From assembly GCA_029558635.1 (NCBI GenBank), contig JAKQEE010000052.1:124001-188000 (forward strand): DNA of 64,000 nucleotides. Direction: 5' to 3'. The first letter of the stretch is position 1; the number at the start of each line of letters is the position of its first letter. The notes below the pieces were generated by a model. It had not been told where the DNA came from. It worked only from the letters and a program-made list of their open reading frames with translations, and ran no database searches. Source of the DNA: Pseudomonadota bacterium. Its GTDB lineage: Bacteria; Pseudomonadota; Alphaproteobacteria; Micavibrionales; Micavibrionaceae. Shown one piece after another: positions 8,841 to 17,067 of the stretch. The position numbers and the translations under genes were made by a program.

Positions 8841-9649
8841 CAGCTATCATGTCCTATTTTTCACGTTTTTCGCCAGTTCTCACCAGCTATGATTTTCTCA
8901 AGCTGTTTGCTGTTGTGACTATGATTTTCGACCATGTGGGGTTTTATTTTTATCCCGACGAGCAGTGGCTTCGTGTGGTCGGGCGGATGAGTTTCCCGTG
9001 CTGGATGTTTCTGATCGGTTATGCGCGGACGCGCGACATTCCGAAGAGTTTTATAGTCGGCGGGTTATTGCTGACTTTGGCGAATATTTCGTTTTCGAAT
9101 TATATCTTGCCGGTTACTTTGTTTGCGACCTTTATCATGGCGCGACTTGTTCTCGACCGGTTGGCGCGGGTGGTGTTTCGCAGTGTCGAGTCCGCGGCAA
9201 CATCTTTCTGGAGTCTTCTGGTTCTTGCCGTTCCGACCTATATGGTTTTTGAATATGGGACTTTGGCATTTTTGATGGGGTTGTTCGGTTATGCTGTCAG
9301 GCATCGTGACGACATCAAGCTGGGGCCAAGATTTTTGCCTGTGTTCTCTGCGGCTATTTTTACCGGATATGTCGTGGTCGAATGTTTGTTTTTCGGGTGG
9401 TTTGGCGGAATTTATCCTGTTGCCTTGGCTCTGGTTGTTTTCATAGTGGGCGCGGTTTTATACCGTTTCAAGCCGATTGAATTTCCAGAGTTGACCGCCA
9501 GAATGCCCTCCGTTCCGAAATGGATTTTACAGTTTTGCGGGCGGTATTCCCTAGAGATTTATGTCGGCCACGTCATCTTGTTTATCGCGGTGTCGAAATT
9601 CATGAATCCCGAGGGGTTTGACTGGTTTATGCCGACGCTTTTCCCTTGA
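8837..9649 (+). CDS. TraX family membrane protein
   Basis: A 270-aa polytopic membrane protein with about seven hydrophobic segments. The N-terminal FLKLFAVVTMIFDHVGFYFYP and GRMSFPCWMFLIGYARTRD are the conserved part of the TraX family, first known for N-acetylation of F pilin and related to acyltransferase-3 proteins. In chromosomal settings the substrate is unknown; acetylation of a surface component is an inference. The TTG at 8837 overlaps the priA stop (TTGA); the ATG at 8849 is an alternative, and neither has a strong ribosome binding site. The 3' end overlaps the convergent ABC ATPase gene by 23 nt. Confidence 0.8.
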   Translation: MTAIMSYFSRFSPVLTSYDFLKLFAVVTMIFDHVGFYFYPDEQWLRVVGRMSFPCWMFLIGYARTRDIPKSFIVGGLLLTLANISFSNYILPVTLFATFIMARLVLDRLARVVFRSVESAATSFWSLLVLAVPTYMVFEYGTLAFLMGLFGYAVRHRDDIKLGPRFLPVFSAAIFTGYVVVECLFFGWFGGIYPVALALVVFIVGAVLYRFKPIEFPELTARMPSVPKWILQFCGRYSLEIYVGHVILFIAVSKFMNPEGFDWFMPTLFP

Positions 9650-11252
9650 GATGCAGCGCGGCGTTCAGCAGGTCTTGCGTATAGGTTTCTTGCGGGTTGT
9701 CGAAAATGTCCTCAGCGTGGCCGTATTCAACCGCCTTGCCGTCTTTCATCACCAGAATGTCATGCGACATGGCGCGCACCACCTGTAAATCGTGGCTGAT
9801 GAACATATAGGAAAGATTATGGGCGTCTTGCAGGTCTTGCAAGAGTTCGACAATTTGGGCCTGAACCGAGACGTCGAGCGCCGAAGTCGGCTCATCCAGA
9901 ATAATCAGTTTCGGATGAAGAACCAAAGCGCGGGCAATCGAGATGCGCTGGCGCTGGCCGCCTGAAAACTCATGCGGATAGCGGTGGCGGGTGTCAGGAT
10001 CAAGGCGAACGTTTTTCAAAGCATCGACAATCAGGTCTTCGCGATCTGTTTTCGAGAGGTCTTTGCGGTGGATGGCAAGACCCTCGCCGACAATCTGGCC
10101 AATGCTCATGCGCGGGGAAAGCGAGCCGAACGGATCTTGAAAGACGATCTGCATTTTTGCGCGTAATGCGCGGAGCGCGTCGCCGTGCAGGGCGGTGATG
10201 TCTTGTCCGTCAAAGGTGATCCCACCCGAAGATTTCAAAAGGCGCAGAATGGCGAGGCCCAGCGTGGTTTTTCCGGACCCCGATTCTCCGACGACGCCCA
10301 GTGTCTGTTTTTCGCGCAGGGTCAGGGAGATATTGTCAACGGCATGGACGGATTTGAGTGTTTTGCCGAAGAGGGATTTCTGAACAGGAAAGGAGACGTT
10401 GATGCCTGAGGCTTCGAGCAGGATTTTGGCGTTTTCGTTGACCGGCTTCTGGAGTGGGCGCGGGCGAGAGGCCAGCAGCATTTTGGTGTAGTCGTGCGAC
10501 GGAGCCGAGAATAAATTTTCTTTGACGGCGTGTTCGACGATCTCGCCGTTCTTCATGACGCAGATGTCATTGCACATTTTCTCGACCACTTTCAAATCGT
10601 GGCTAATCAGGATGAGCGACATATTGAGACGCTGGCGGAGGTCTTCAAGGAGTTCGAGGATTTGCGCCTGAATGGTGACATCGAGTGCCGTGGTCGGTTC
10701 ATCGGCAATCAGGAGGTCGGGCGTATTGGCCAGAGCCATGGCGATCATGATCCGTTGGCGTTGTCCGCCGGAGAGTTCATGCGGGTAGGATTTCAGGCGG
10801 TCTTTGAGTTTCGGGAGGCCAACGAGGTCCATCAAATCCAGCACGCGTTGTTCGATTTCGGATTTCGGGCTTTGCGGATAGTGAAGCTCGATCACTTCGG
10901 CAATCTGGCGGTAAATCGTGTGCAGTGGATTGAGAGAGGAGAGCGGTTCCTGAAAAATCATGCCGATCTTGTCGCCGCGAATGGTGCGGAGTGTCTTTTG
11001 ATCTGCGCCGATCAGTTCCTGTCCCTGAAATTTGATCGACCCCGTCGGATGCGAGGCTAGCGGATAGGGGAGGAGTTGTAAAAGCGAGAGAGCCGTTACC
11101 GATTTGCCCGATCCGGATTCGCCGACAAGGGCCAGACTTTCGCCCTTGTTCAGAGAAAAGGACACGTTTTTGACAGCGTCAAAATATCCGTTCGGTGTTT
11201 TGAACCGAACGGAGAGATTTTTAACATCCAGCAGCGGCGGGTGCGAAGTCAT
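9627..11252 (-). CDS. yejF: Peptide ABC transporter, duplicated ATP-binding protein (YejF-like)
   Basis: 541 aa with two full ABC cassettes in one chain, the layout of YejF. Each half shows Walker A ([16 protein letters not shown]), the signature [18 protein letters not shown], Walker B and the switch His (LISHD, MFISHD). It energises import of oligopeptides through YejB/YejE, whose genes lie 6 kb away (17064-19194) in the same orientation but separated by two-component and acetyltransferase genes. Start 11252 (MTSHPPLLD) is preferred over a longer frame to 11324, because family proteins begin just before the first cassette. It overlaps the upstream GNAT gene by 32 nt. Confidence 0.92.
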   Translation of the reverse strand: MTSHPPLLDVKNLSVRFKTPNGYFDAVKNVSFSLNKGESLALVGESGSGKSVTALSLLQLLPYPLASHPTGSIKFQGQELIGADQKTLRTIRGDKIGMIFQEPLSSLNPLHTIYRQIAEVIELHYPQSPKSEIEQRVLDLMDLVGLPKLKDRLKSYPHELSGGQRQRIMIAMALANTPDLLIADEPTTALDVTIQAQILELLEDLRQRLNMSLILISHDLKVVEKMCNDICVMKNGEIVEHAVKENLFSAPSHDYTKMLLASRPRPLQKPVNENAKILLEASGINVSFPVQKSLFGKTLKSVHAVDNISLTLREKQTLGVVGESGSGKTTLGLAILRLLKSSGGITFDGQDITALHGDALRALRAKMQIVFQDPFGSLSPRMSIGQIVGEGLAIHRKDLSKTDREDLIVDALKNVRLDPDTRHRYPHEFSGGQRQRISIARALVLHPKLIILDEPTSALDVSVQAQIVELLQDLQDAHNLSYMFISHDLQVVRAMSHDILVMKDGKAVEYGHAEDIFDNPQETYTQDLLNAALHLKGKASA

Positions 11253-11793
11253 GCCCTGTATTAGACGGGAAAAGTGCCGTTTGGGCAAGAGGGGGAACCT
11301 GCTTTTCCAGTATGATCGCTTCATAATTTCTTTCCGGATCGTGGCCCCGATGGATCACGGAAAATCCCAGCTTTGCGAAAACGACCAGACTTTTGACGTT
11401 TTGGGTCGAAACTTTTGCGTGCAGGTGGGTTACGCCCTGATGGTGTTTGGCCCAGTCTTCCAGATGGTCGAAGAGGGCTCTGACTTGCCCAGATCCGGTG
11501 TGGTCGGGATGGATGCAGACCGACTGGACCAACGTCGTTCCGGTACCGAAGTTGAATGCAGGGGTTATCGCCGGAATTCCGGTAGGTTGGGCGATCAGCA
11601 GGCCGATCAACTGGCCCGACGGGGTTTCGACGCCGAGCATCAGGTCGCCGCGGGCATGATGGCCGAACAGGTCGGTCAGGGATTTTGTCCGCAGGAAATG
11701 TTTTTCATCTTCCGGCAGATGATTCCTTACGAAGGTCATCAATTGGTAGGCTTTTTCTATATATTCCGAAGTGAGGTGGATCGTCCGGTTCAT
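11221..11793 (-). CDS. GNAT family N-acetyltransferase
   Basis: A 190-aa single-domain acetyltransferase. The acetyl-CoA binding loop is seen as VQSVCIHPDHTGSGQVRAL (R/QxxGxG/A type), followed by the helix EDWAKHH and the terminal VFAKLGFSVIHRG. It has the same VQSVC.HP core as the GNAT gene at 11973-12623, so the two are paralogues with an unknown common substrate. The 3' end overlaps the yejF start, which suggests co-transcription with the peptide transporter ATPase. A perfect 10-bp inverted repeat lies just upstream of the start. The C-terminal tail after residue 165 is low-complexity and not part of the fold. Confidence 0.85.
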   Translation of the reverse strand: MNRTIHLTSEYIEKAYQLMTFVRNHLPEDEKHFLRTKSLTDLFGHHARGDLMLGVETPSGQLIGLLIAQPTGIPAITPAFNFGTGTTLVQSVCIHPDHTGSGQVRALFDHLEDWAKHHQGVTHLHAKVSTQNVKSLVVFAKLGFSVIHRGHDPERNYEAIILEKQVPPLAQTALFPSNTGHDFAPAAAGC

Positions 11794-11801
11794 CTCTTTG
11801 C

Positions 11802-11836
11802 TATTCCGCTTGTTTGGTGTCTTAAGAAGCGGAATA
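11802..11836 (-). promoter_or_regulatory. 10-bp inverted repeat upstream of the GNAT gene
   Basis: TATTCCGCTT (11802-11811) and AAGCGGAATA (11827-11836) are perfect complements around a 15-nt loop. The repeat sits 8 nt upstream of the start codon on the minus strand, right before AAAGAG. It could be an operator or a 5'-UTR hairpin controlling translation. Confidence 0.5.
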
Positions 11837-11924
11837 ACTCAGATCATGCCTTGCCTTCCGCCGTTTATATGGTTCGGTCGGATGGTCGTCGGAGCGACAG
11901 GCAGAGATGACACAAAAGTTTATT

Positions 11925-11968
11925 CATGTGCGTATGATACACACATGAGGGTTTCTTGAGTCAAGAAA
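11925..11968. promoter_or_regulatory. Two adjacent palindromes between the GNAT paralogues
   Basis: The first (11925-11947) has 10-bp arms with one mismatch around TGA. The second (11952-11968) is TTTCTTGA-G-TCAAGAAA, a perfect 8-bp palindrome with a 1-nt centre. That centre is too tight for an RNA hairpin loop, so a DNA-protein site is more natural. They lie upstream of the 11793 gene and just after the stop of the 12623 gene. The binding factor is unknown. Confidence 0.4.
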
Positions 11969-11972
11969 TTTT

Positions 11973-12623
11973 CTAGCAGGGGTGGATGTCGGACTCGGTC
12001 GGATGGTCGCCGATGGTAAGGTAATCTTCCTCGCCGACCAGATACGGATTGGACACAATCGCTTTGCCGGCATAGAGGTAGCCGTATCCATCTTGAGCGT
12101 CGATGCCTTCGGAGAGAATCTGGAACTCGTTACGGGTGAACGCGTTGCGGCTGCCAGAGTTTTCTGTGACGATACGGGCGATCAAGCGGGTGCGTCCGTT
12201 CTCACGACACCAGTTTTCGGCCGCTGTCAGGAGCTTGTCGGCCAGACCTGCACCGCGATATTCGGGATGGGTGCAGACACTTTGCAGCATGCAGGGGGTT
12301 TCGTTTGCCAGAAAGCCGATAAAGGGCAGGCCTTCGAAATTCGGGATGTCGGTCCAGTGGTCCATTTTGCGGATAATCGTCAGGCCCATCAAGGTGCCGT
12401 TGGCGTCTTTCAGCCCGAGAATGGCGTTGCCGTCCGTCAGTTGGTTTTTCATAAACTCAACCGTTTTTGGCAAGAGAAAGAATTTTTGGGAGTCATCCAA
12501 AGATGCGCGCACCTTGTCGATCAGTTTGGCGGCTTGCTTCAACTCATCGTGCGAGGTCAGAAGAACTGTCTCGGGAGCCATAAACGCAAATGCGTGTTGT
12601 CTTGTGGTCCGGGTTGTCATCAT
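11973..12623 (-). CDS. GNAT family N-acetyltransferase (paralogue)
   Basis: A 216-aa acetyltransferase. The CoA-binding segment LQSVCTHPEYRGAGLADKL (RGxG/A) and the following helix AENWCRENGRTRL are clear; NSGSRNAFTRNEFQIL is the terminal motif. It is paralogous to the gene at 11221-11793, sharing the QSVC.HP core and similar length, so a local duplication is likely. The substrate is unknown. The C-terminus (~175-216) extends beyond the canonical fold. The gene reads away from the two-component island, with a 258-nt gap upstream that holds no recognisable gene. Confidence 0.85.
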   Translation of the reverse strand: MMTTRTTRQHAFAFMAPETVLLTSHDELKQAAKLIDKVRASLDDSQKFFLLPKTVEFMKNQLTDGNAILGLKDANGTLMGLTIIRKMDHWTDIPNFEGLPFIGFLANETPCMLQSVCTHPEYRGAGLADKLLTAAENWCRENGRTRLIARIVTENSGSRNAFTRNEFQILSEGIDAQDGYGYLYAGKAIVSNPYLVGEEDYLTIGDHPTESDIHPC

Positions 12624-12881
12624 CAGCCTAAACTTCCTGTTGTCTATTCAATTGTCGATGAAATTCGGTAAGGGGGCTAATTCAACATTCCCTAAAGTGA
12701 CCCCAAACCCTCTGGTCCGTTTTAACCCTGAAAGCGTCCGGCGCATTCGCCACCTGAAAGCTTTCTGTTTGTGCGTTAACCGCACGTCTTTGATGGGGGC
12801 AGTGTATGAATTTTTATGCTGTTATGCAAGAAAATTGGCCGAACTATAGCTAACTGTTTGATTTAATTTAAAAATAAGTTA

Positions 12882-13361
12882 CTATTGGGTGCGGGTTGAG
12901 GACTGGGTGATGATTCTATCTTCCCAGAAATCCTTAATCTCCTTGGCCGTATGGACAAAGTCGGTCGCGGTCAGCGGCTTGTTCAGGTATTTGTTGGCGC
13001 CGTGGTTATAACAGAATTCCAGATCGCCATCATTTTGGGATGTGGACAGGATAATAACCGGAATCTTCTTCAGTTGTTCATGACTTTTCATACTTGAAAG
13101 GACCTGGCGGCCGTCTGTGCCAGGAAGATTGAGGTCAAGCAATACCATTAGAGGTTTGCCGTCAGGCAATTGTCCATCCGCCGCCATTTCAAGAAAATTG
13201 AGCGCTTTATCTCCGTCTTCACAATGGTGGATGCAGGGAGAAAATTTGATCTTCCTGAAGGCGCGGGACATGATTTCGAAATCGACAGGGCTGTCTTCGA
13301 CAATCAGGACGTAATATCCCCCGCAGTTCGGCATGGAAAGGTTTTGTGTCTGGGCGATCAT
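12882..13361 (-). CDS. Single-domain response regulator (Rcp1-like)
   Basis: A 159-aa stand-alone receiver. The acidic pocket VEDSPVD and phospho-acceptor D76 (LLDLNLPGTDG), the Thr/Ser switch (LSTSQ) and the conserved Lys in LNKPL are all present. There is no output domain, so it probably relays phosphate or acts by protein contact. The residues following D76 and the extended loop (LEMAADGQLPDGKP) resemble the Rcp1 class that pairs with phytochrome-type kinases. It overlaps the kinase gene by 4 nt (ATGA), so the two form a translationally coupled pair. Confidence 0.92.
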   Translation of the reverse strand: MIAQTQNLSMPNCGGYYVLIVEDSPVDFEIMSRAFRKIKFSPCIHHCEDGDKALNFLEMAADGQLPDGKPLMVLLDLNLPGTDGRQVLSSMKSHEQLKKIPVIILSTSQNDGDLEFCYNHGANKYLNKPLTATDFVHTAKEIKDFWEDRIITQSSTRTQ

Positions 13362-14491
13362 TCGTCTGCTCCGCAGTCAAGGGTGAAGAAAAACGCAGTT
13401 CCTTTTTCAGGCAAGGACTCAAGCCAGATTTTTCCTCCGTGTTGGGTGATAATGCGTTTGACGATGGTTAGGCCGGAACCCGTTCCCCCCCCATAGGCAT
13501 CACGACCGTGAAGACGCTTGAACATTTTGAAAATCGAGTCGTAATGTTTTTCGGGTACGCCAATTCCGTTGTCGCGGACGTAGAAAACTGGACAATCCTT
13601 CGAGCGCGGGCAAGAGGTGACGCCGATATGGATTTCTTTTTTGGTGTTGTCGTTGTATTTGATGCCGTTGGTGATCAGGTTTCTGAAAATCTCGCCGATC
13701 CGTGCGTGATCACAGACTACGGTCGGAAGGTTCGTATCGAAGTGGATTGTGGCGTTTTGTTCTTTGAGATAGGGCTCCAGTGTGTCCAGAACTTCCTCCA
13801 CCACCTTTTTTATATCGGTTGGGGTGTAGGACAATTCCGTTTTATGGAGACGGGAAAAGTAAAGCAGCCGGTCGATCAGTTCATCCATACGCTTTGACAT
13901 TTTTATCAGGCTGGCGAGTTTCTCTTTTCCGGCATCGTCGATTTTATCGGCGTAGTCTTCCGATATGAATTGTGAGTAACTGTGGATGCCGCGAACAGGT
14001 TCCTTGAGATCGTGAGAAATGATGTAGACGAAATCATCCAGTTCGCGGTTACTGTCTTCGAGGGCTTGCATATAGACCTCGACCTGTTCTTCCTGAACTT
14101 TTTGTTTGCTGATGTCGCGCAGTATGCCTACAAAAAAATGGTTGACGCCTTCGACAACTTCTCCGATGCTCAACCACATCGGGAACAGCGTTTTATCCTT
14201 GCGCAGTCCGGTGACTTCGCGGCCGATGCCGATGATTTTTCTTTGGCCCGTTTCCAAATAGTTCGAGATATACTCGTCATGGCGGGCCCGATGCGGTTCG
14301 GGCATCAACATACTGATGTTATTGCCGATGACTTCGGATGAGTTGTAGCCAAAGAGTTTCTCGCAGGCATGGTTGAACGACAGTACCTGCCCGCGCCCAT
14401 CAACCACTACAATTCCATCCACCGTGTTATCGAGAATCGATCTCAACTGTTTTTCATTGAAGGATTCTGTTTGTTGGGGGATGTTGCTCAT
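13358..14491 (-). CDS. PAS domain sensor histidine kinase
   Basis: A 377-aa soluble kinase: PAS (~12-125, FixL-like with GIVVVDGRGQVLSFN and GFGYNSSEVIG-type residues), a coiled-coil linker (~128-152), HisKA with H160 in ISHDLKEPVRG, and an HATPase with N box (NLITNGIKYND), G1 (DNGIGVP) and G2 (GGTGSGLTI). There is no transmembrane segment. The H-box and partner type match phytochrome-like kinases, but no GAF/PHY module is present, so light sensing is not implied. The PAS ligand (haem, flavin or none) is unknown. The cognate receiver is the coupled downstream gene; two further receivers are divergently encoded. Confidence 0.93.
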   Translation of the reverse strand: MSNIPQQTESFNEKQLRSILDNTVDGIVVVDGRGQVLSFNHACEKLFGYNSSEVIGNNISMLMPEPHRARHDEYISNYLETGQRKIIGIGREVTGLRKDKTLFPMWLSIGEVVEGVNHFFVGILRDISKQKVQEEQVEVYMQALEDSNRELDDFVYIISHDLKEPVRGIHSYSQFISEDYADKIDDAGKEKLASLIKMSKRMDELIDRLLYFSRLHKTELSYTPTDIKKVVEEVLDTLEPYLKEQNATIHFDTNLPTVVCDHARIGEIFRNLITNGIKYNDNTKKEIHIGVTSCPRSKDCPVFYVRDNGIGVPEKHYDSIFKMFKRLHGRDAYGGGTGSGLTIVKRIITQHGGKIWLESLPEKGTAFFFTLDCGADE

Positions 14492-14645
14492 CCTGATCTC
14501 CGAAAATAAATCTTAGGTAGTGTATCTTAATTTTAAGTTAGCAGATGCAGCGCATAAATGAATATATTCTTTTTTAAAAATTTCCAAATTTCTTTGAAAA
14601 GGTGTAATATAAATACATATGGATAGAATATGGTGGTATTTACTG

Positions 14646-14670
14646 ACAACCTCCGGTTTTCTGGGGTTGT
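14646..14670 (+). promoter_or_regulatory. Leader hairpin upstream of a response regulator
   Basis: ACAACCTC (14646-14653) pairs with GGGGTTGT (14663-14670), 8 bp with one G-U pair and a 9-nt loop, 40 nt before the ATG at 14711. The 14492-14645 stretch upstream is AT-rich and must hold the divergent promoters; no convincing -35/-10 pair could be fixed. Confidence 0.3.
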
Positions 14671-14710
14671 GTTTCTGCGTCACTTCGTCAACTTAAGAGG
14701 GAGAGGCAAA

Positions 14711-15253
14711 ATGAAAAAAAATGATGGTTTTCCTTATGATAAGGAGTACGGTTTCGATCTCGAGGGCAAGGATATTACAGTCTTGCTTGTCGAGGATAGC
14801 GAGACGGATGCCGGAATTGTATTAAGGTTACTTTCCGAAAAAATGCCGTGCAGGTGTCATGTCCTTCGTGCCCGGACCCTTGGTGAGGCCGAGGGTTTTT
14901 TGAGCGGTTGTTGTGAGATTGATGTCGCCTTGCTGGATTTGGGGTTGCCTGATTCTGCAAGTCCTCATGAAAGTTATGAGCGCTTGGCGGTCTTTAAAGA
15001 TTTTGTTCCGATTATCGTTTTGACGTGCCTTGAAAATCCGAAGTTGGCTATGTCTATGCTTGGCATAGGTGCTCAGGATTATGTTTATAAGAATTCGATT
15101 ATCGAGCAGCCGGATGTGCTGCGTCATGTTATCGAATTTTCAATCGGCCGACATCTCAGTTTGGGCGTAACACGTAGAGCTATAGAAAGTGATATAAAGG
15201 AAAAATCCGATCTAATCAAACTTATGATGGGATCCTATTCGGCAGGAAATTAG
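14711..15253 (+). CDS. Stand-alone response regulator receiver protein
   Basis: 180 aa from the ATG at 14711, with GAGAGG 4 nt upstream; the longer frame to 14630 lacks a binding site and reads as leader. Receiver features: VEDSETDAG, phospho-acceptor D76 (LLDLGLPDS), switch Thr in VLTCLENP and Lys in VYKNSI, without the usual following Pro. A ~35-residue C-terminal helical tail follows but there is no known output domain. It is a tandem paralogue of the next gene (shared VEDSETD, LLDLxLPD, AMxxLxxGxxDxVxK). It is oriented divergently from the kinase/receiver pair, suggesting one signalling module. Confidence 0.9.
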   Translation: MKKNDGFPYDKEYGFDLEGKDITVLLVEDSETDAGIVLRLLSEKMPCRCHVLRARTLGEAEGFLSGCCEIDVALLDLGLPDSASPHESYERLAVFKDFVPIIVLTCLENPKLAMSMLGIGAQDYVYKNSIIEQPDVLRHVIEFSIGRHLSLGVTRRAIESDIKEKSDLIKLMMGSYSAGN

Positions 15254-15269
15254 AAGGGTGATAAACCTA

Positions 15270-15291
15270 TTAACCTGTTTTTTAAGGTTAA
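15270..15291 (+). repeat. 7-bp hairpin between the tandem receivers
   Basis: TTAACCT (15270-15276) and AGGTTAA (15285-15291) with an 8-nt T-rich loop, 17 nt after the first receiver stop. No T-run follows, so a transcript-processing or weak attenuation role is only possible. Confidence 0.3.
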
Positions 15292-15375
15292 AGGCGCATG
15301 GTACCTTCATTAAGAGTATTTTTAGGTATATTGCGTCGCTGTGTTTCCCTTTATCAACGGAGCAGGGAGGCTGCC

Positions 15376-15858
15376 ATGACAAAGACTGCCAAGAAAATTG
15401 TGTTAATTGAAGATTCCGAAACGGACTCTTTTCTGATTAAACGCGTAATTCGCGAACATCCATGCGATCAATCTTATTCCATTGTTTCTTTGCAATGTAT
15501 GGGAGATGCTAGGGCTTATCTCACGCAAAATAATCATGATGACATTGAGGTTATTCTTCTTGACCTCAATCTTCCTGATACGATTGATGGCCTTGATACT
15601 TATGAACAAATTCGTGCCATGGTGCCAGAGACCCCTGTCGTCGCCCTGACATCAAGCGATAACCGCGAGTTGGCGATGAATTTGCTTAACAAGGGAATCG
15701 AGGATTTCGTATGCAAGACACATATTCTCGACAATCCAGATTTGTTGTGCCGTGCCATTGATTTTGCCATTTGCAGGCATAGCCAATCGCAAGCCGCGAT
15801 TTCCAAATTGTCGGGCGAGTTGTTGAGCCGGACGCAGTTATTGTCGGAAATGATGTAG
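15376..15858 (+). CDS. Stand-alone response regulator receiver protein (tandem paralogue)
   Basis: 160 aa from the ATG at 15376, preceded by GGGAGG with 5-nt spacing; upstream in-frame codons to 15298 are judged leader. Receiver motifs: IEDSETDS, phospho-acceptor D63 (LLDLNLPDT), ALTSSDN switch and Lys in VCKTHI. It has the same pattern as the preceding gene, with a short helical tail and no output domain. With the 14711 and 12882 genes it makes three receivers for one visible kinase, consistent with a branched or competing phosphorelay (inference). Confidence 0.9.
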   Translation: MTKTAKKIVLIEDSETDSFLIKRVIREHPCDQSYSIVSLQCMGDARAYLTQNNHDDIEVILLDLNLPDTIDGLDTYEQIRAMVPETPVVALTSSDNRELAMNLLNKGIEDFVCKTHILDNPDLLCRAIDFAICRHSQSQAAISKLSGELLSRTQLLSEMM

Positions 15859-15862
15859 AAGC

Positions 15863-15886
15863 CGTTCTGCCTATAATGGCAGAACG
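15863..15886. terminator. Possible bidirectional terminator hairpin
   Basis: A perfect 9-bp stem (15863-15871 with 15878-15886) around TATAAT lies between the convergent receiver and amidohydrolase genes and overlaps the last codon of the latter. There is no T-tract on either side, so it would be an atypical terminator or a stabilising 3' hairpin. Confidence 0.45.
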
Positions 15887-17067
15887 CGTTCCGTGATGCT
15901 TGAGAAATAGCGGATGACGTCGGGCAACAGATCGTCGTTGAAATCGTATTTCGGGTGGTGCAGTCCGTAATTGTGTGGGCTGTCCGGGTTTTCCGGATCC
16001 CCTTGTCCGAAAATGGCGTAACAGCCCGGTTTCTTTTCAAGCATTGCGCCGAAATCTTCAGCTCCCATACTGGGCGGGAAGTCTGTGAGGATTTGATCTT
16101 TTCCGAATATGTTTTGGGCGATATCGGTGCAGAGTGCGGCTTGCGCGGTGTCGTTGATTGTTGGTTCGTATCCGGTGATGAATTCAAAGGTTCCTCTGGC
16201 ACCATGAGCGTGTGTGATCGATTCCACGATTCCGGCGATCCGGTTTTTGATGGTATCACGTACTTTGTTGTCAAAGGTGCGGACGGTTCCCACCAGTTTG
16301 GCATCCGTGGGAATGATGTTGTGCGCGCCTGTTCCGGCGTTGAAGTTGGTGATGCTGATGACCACTGGGTCTGTCGGTTTGACAGTGCGGCTGACGATTG
16401 TCTGGAGTGCTGTAACAATTTCAGATGCAATCACAATGGGATCAATTGTTTCGTTTGGCATGGCAGCATGACCGCCTTTGCCGATGACGGTGATTTCAAT
16501 TTTGTCCGTGCTGGCCATTACGGGGCCGCCTTTGATCGCAACTTTTCCGAGGGGTAAATAAGGCCAGTTGTGGACGGCATAGACGCTGTCGACCGGATAT
16601 TTGTCGAATAATCCCTCTTCGATCATACGGATGGCTCCGCCACCGCCTTCTTCGGCCGGTTGGAAAAACAAATGAACCGTGCCGTTGAAATTGCGGGTTT
16701 CAGCAAGATATTTTGCCGTGCCCAACAGAATGGATGTGTGGCCGTCGTGGCCGCAGGCGTGCATTTTACCTTTGATGGTCGAGGCCCATTCGGCGCCTGT
16801 GTCTTCGACGATATCGAGCGCATCCATATCGCCGCGAAAGCCAATGCGTTTGCCGCTCGATGTTTCTTTGCCGTGGATGGTGGCCACGATTCCGGTTTCG
16901 GCCCAGCCGCGTTCAAACTCGATTCCCCATTCGGACAGTTTGCGGGCGATCAGGTCGGAGGCGTAAATTTCCTCATAGGATGTCGCCGGATGACGGTGCA
17001 GATCATGCCGACAGACTTTGACTTCTTCGACGATGTCGTTGAGGAAATTCGAGTTTGGTTCGGTCAT
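15871..17067 (-). CDS. M20 family amidohydrolase (HipO/AmaA-like)
   Basis: 398-aa metal-dependent N-acyl-amino-acid/peptide deacylase. It has the M20D hallmark GDMDAL, the metal-ligand cluster HACGHDGHTS, FQPAEEGGGG with the catalytic Glu pair, a dimerisation (lid) domain with GKGGHAAMP, and the final HHPKYDFND. The start at 17067 (MTEPNSN) is chosen because it overlaps the yejE stop as ATGA; a longer frame to 17172 would run inside yejE. Coupling to peptide-ABC permeases suggests that imported N-acylated amino acids or peptides are hydrolysed by this enzyme. The precise substrate is not readable from sequence. Confidence 0.92.
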   Translation of the reverse strand: MTEPNSNFLNDIVEEVKVCRHDLHRHPATSYEEIYASDLIARKLSEWGIEFERGWAETGIVATIHGKETSSGKRIGFRGDMDALDIVEDTGAEWASTIKGKMHACGHDGHTSILLGTAKYLAETRNFNGTVHLFFQPAEEGGGGAIRMIEEGLFDKYPVDSVYAVHNWPYLPLGKVAIKGGPVMASTDKIEITVIGKGGHAAMPNETIDPIVIASEIVTALQTIVSRTVKPTDPVVISITNFNAGTGAHNIIPTDAKLVGTVRTFDNKVRDTIKNRIAGIVESITHAHGARGTFEFITGYEPTINDTAQAALCTDIAQNIFGKDQILTDFPPSMGAEDFGAMLEKKPGCYAIFGQGDPENPDSPHNYGLHHPKYDFNDDLLPDVIRYFSSITERVLPL

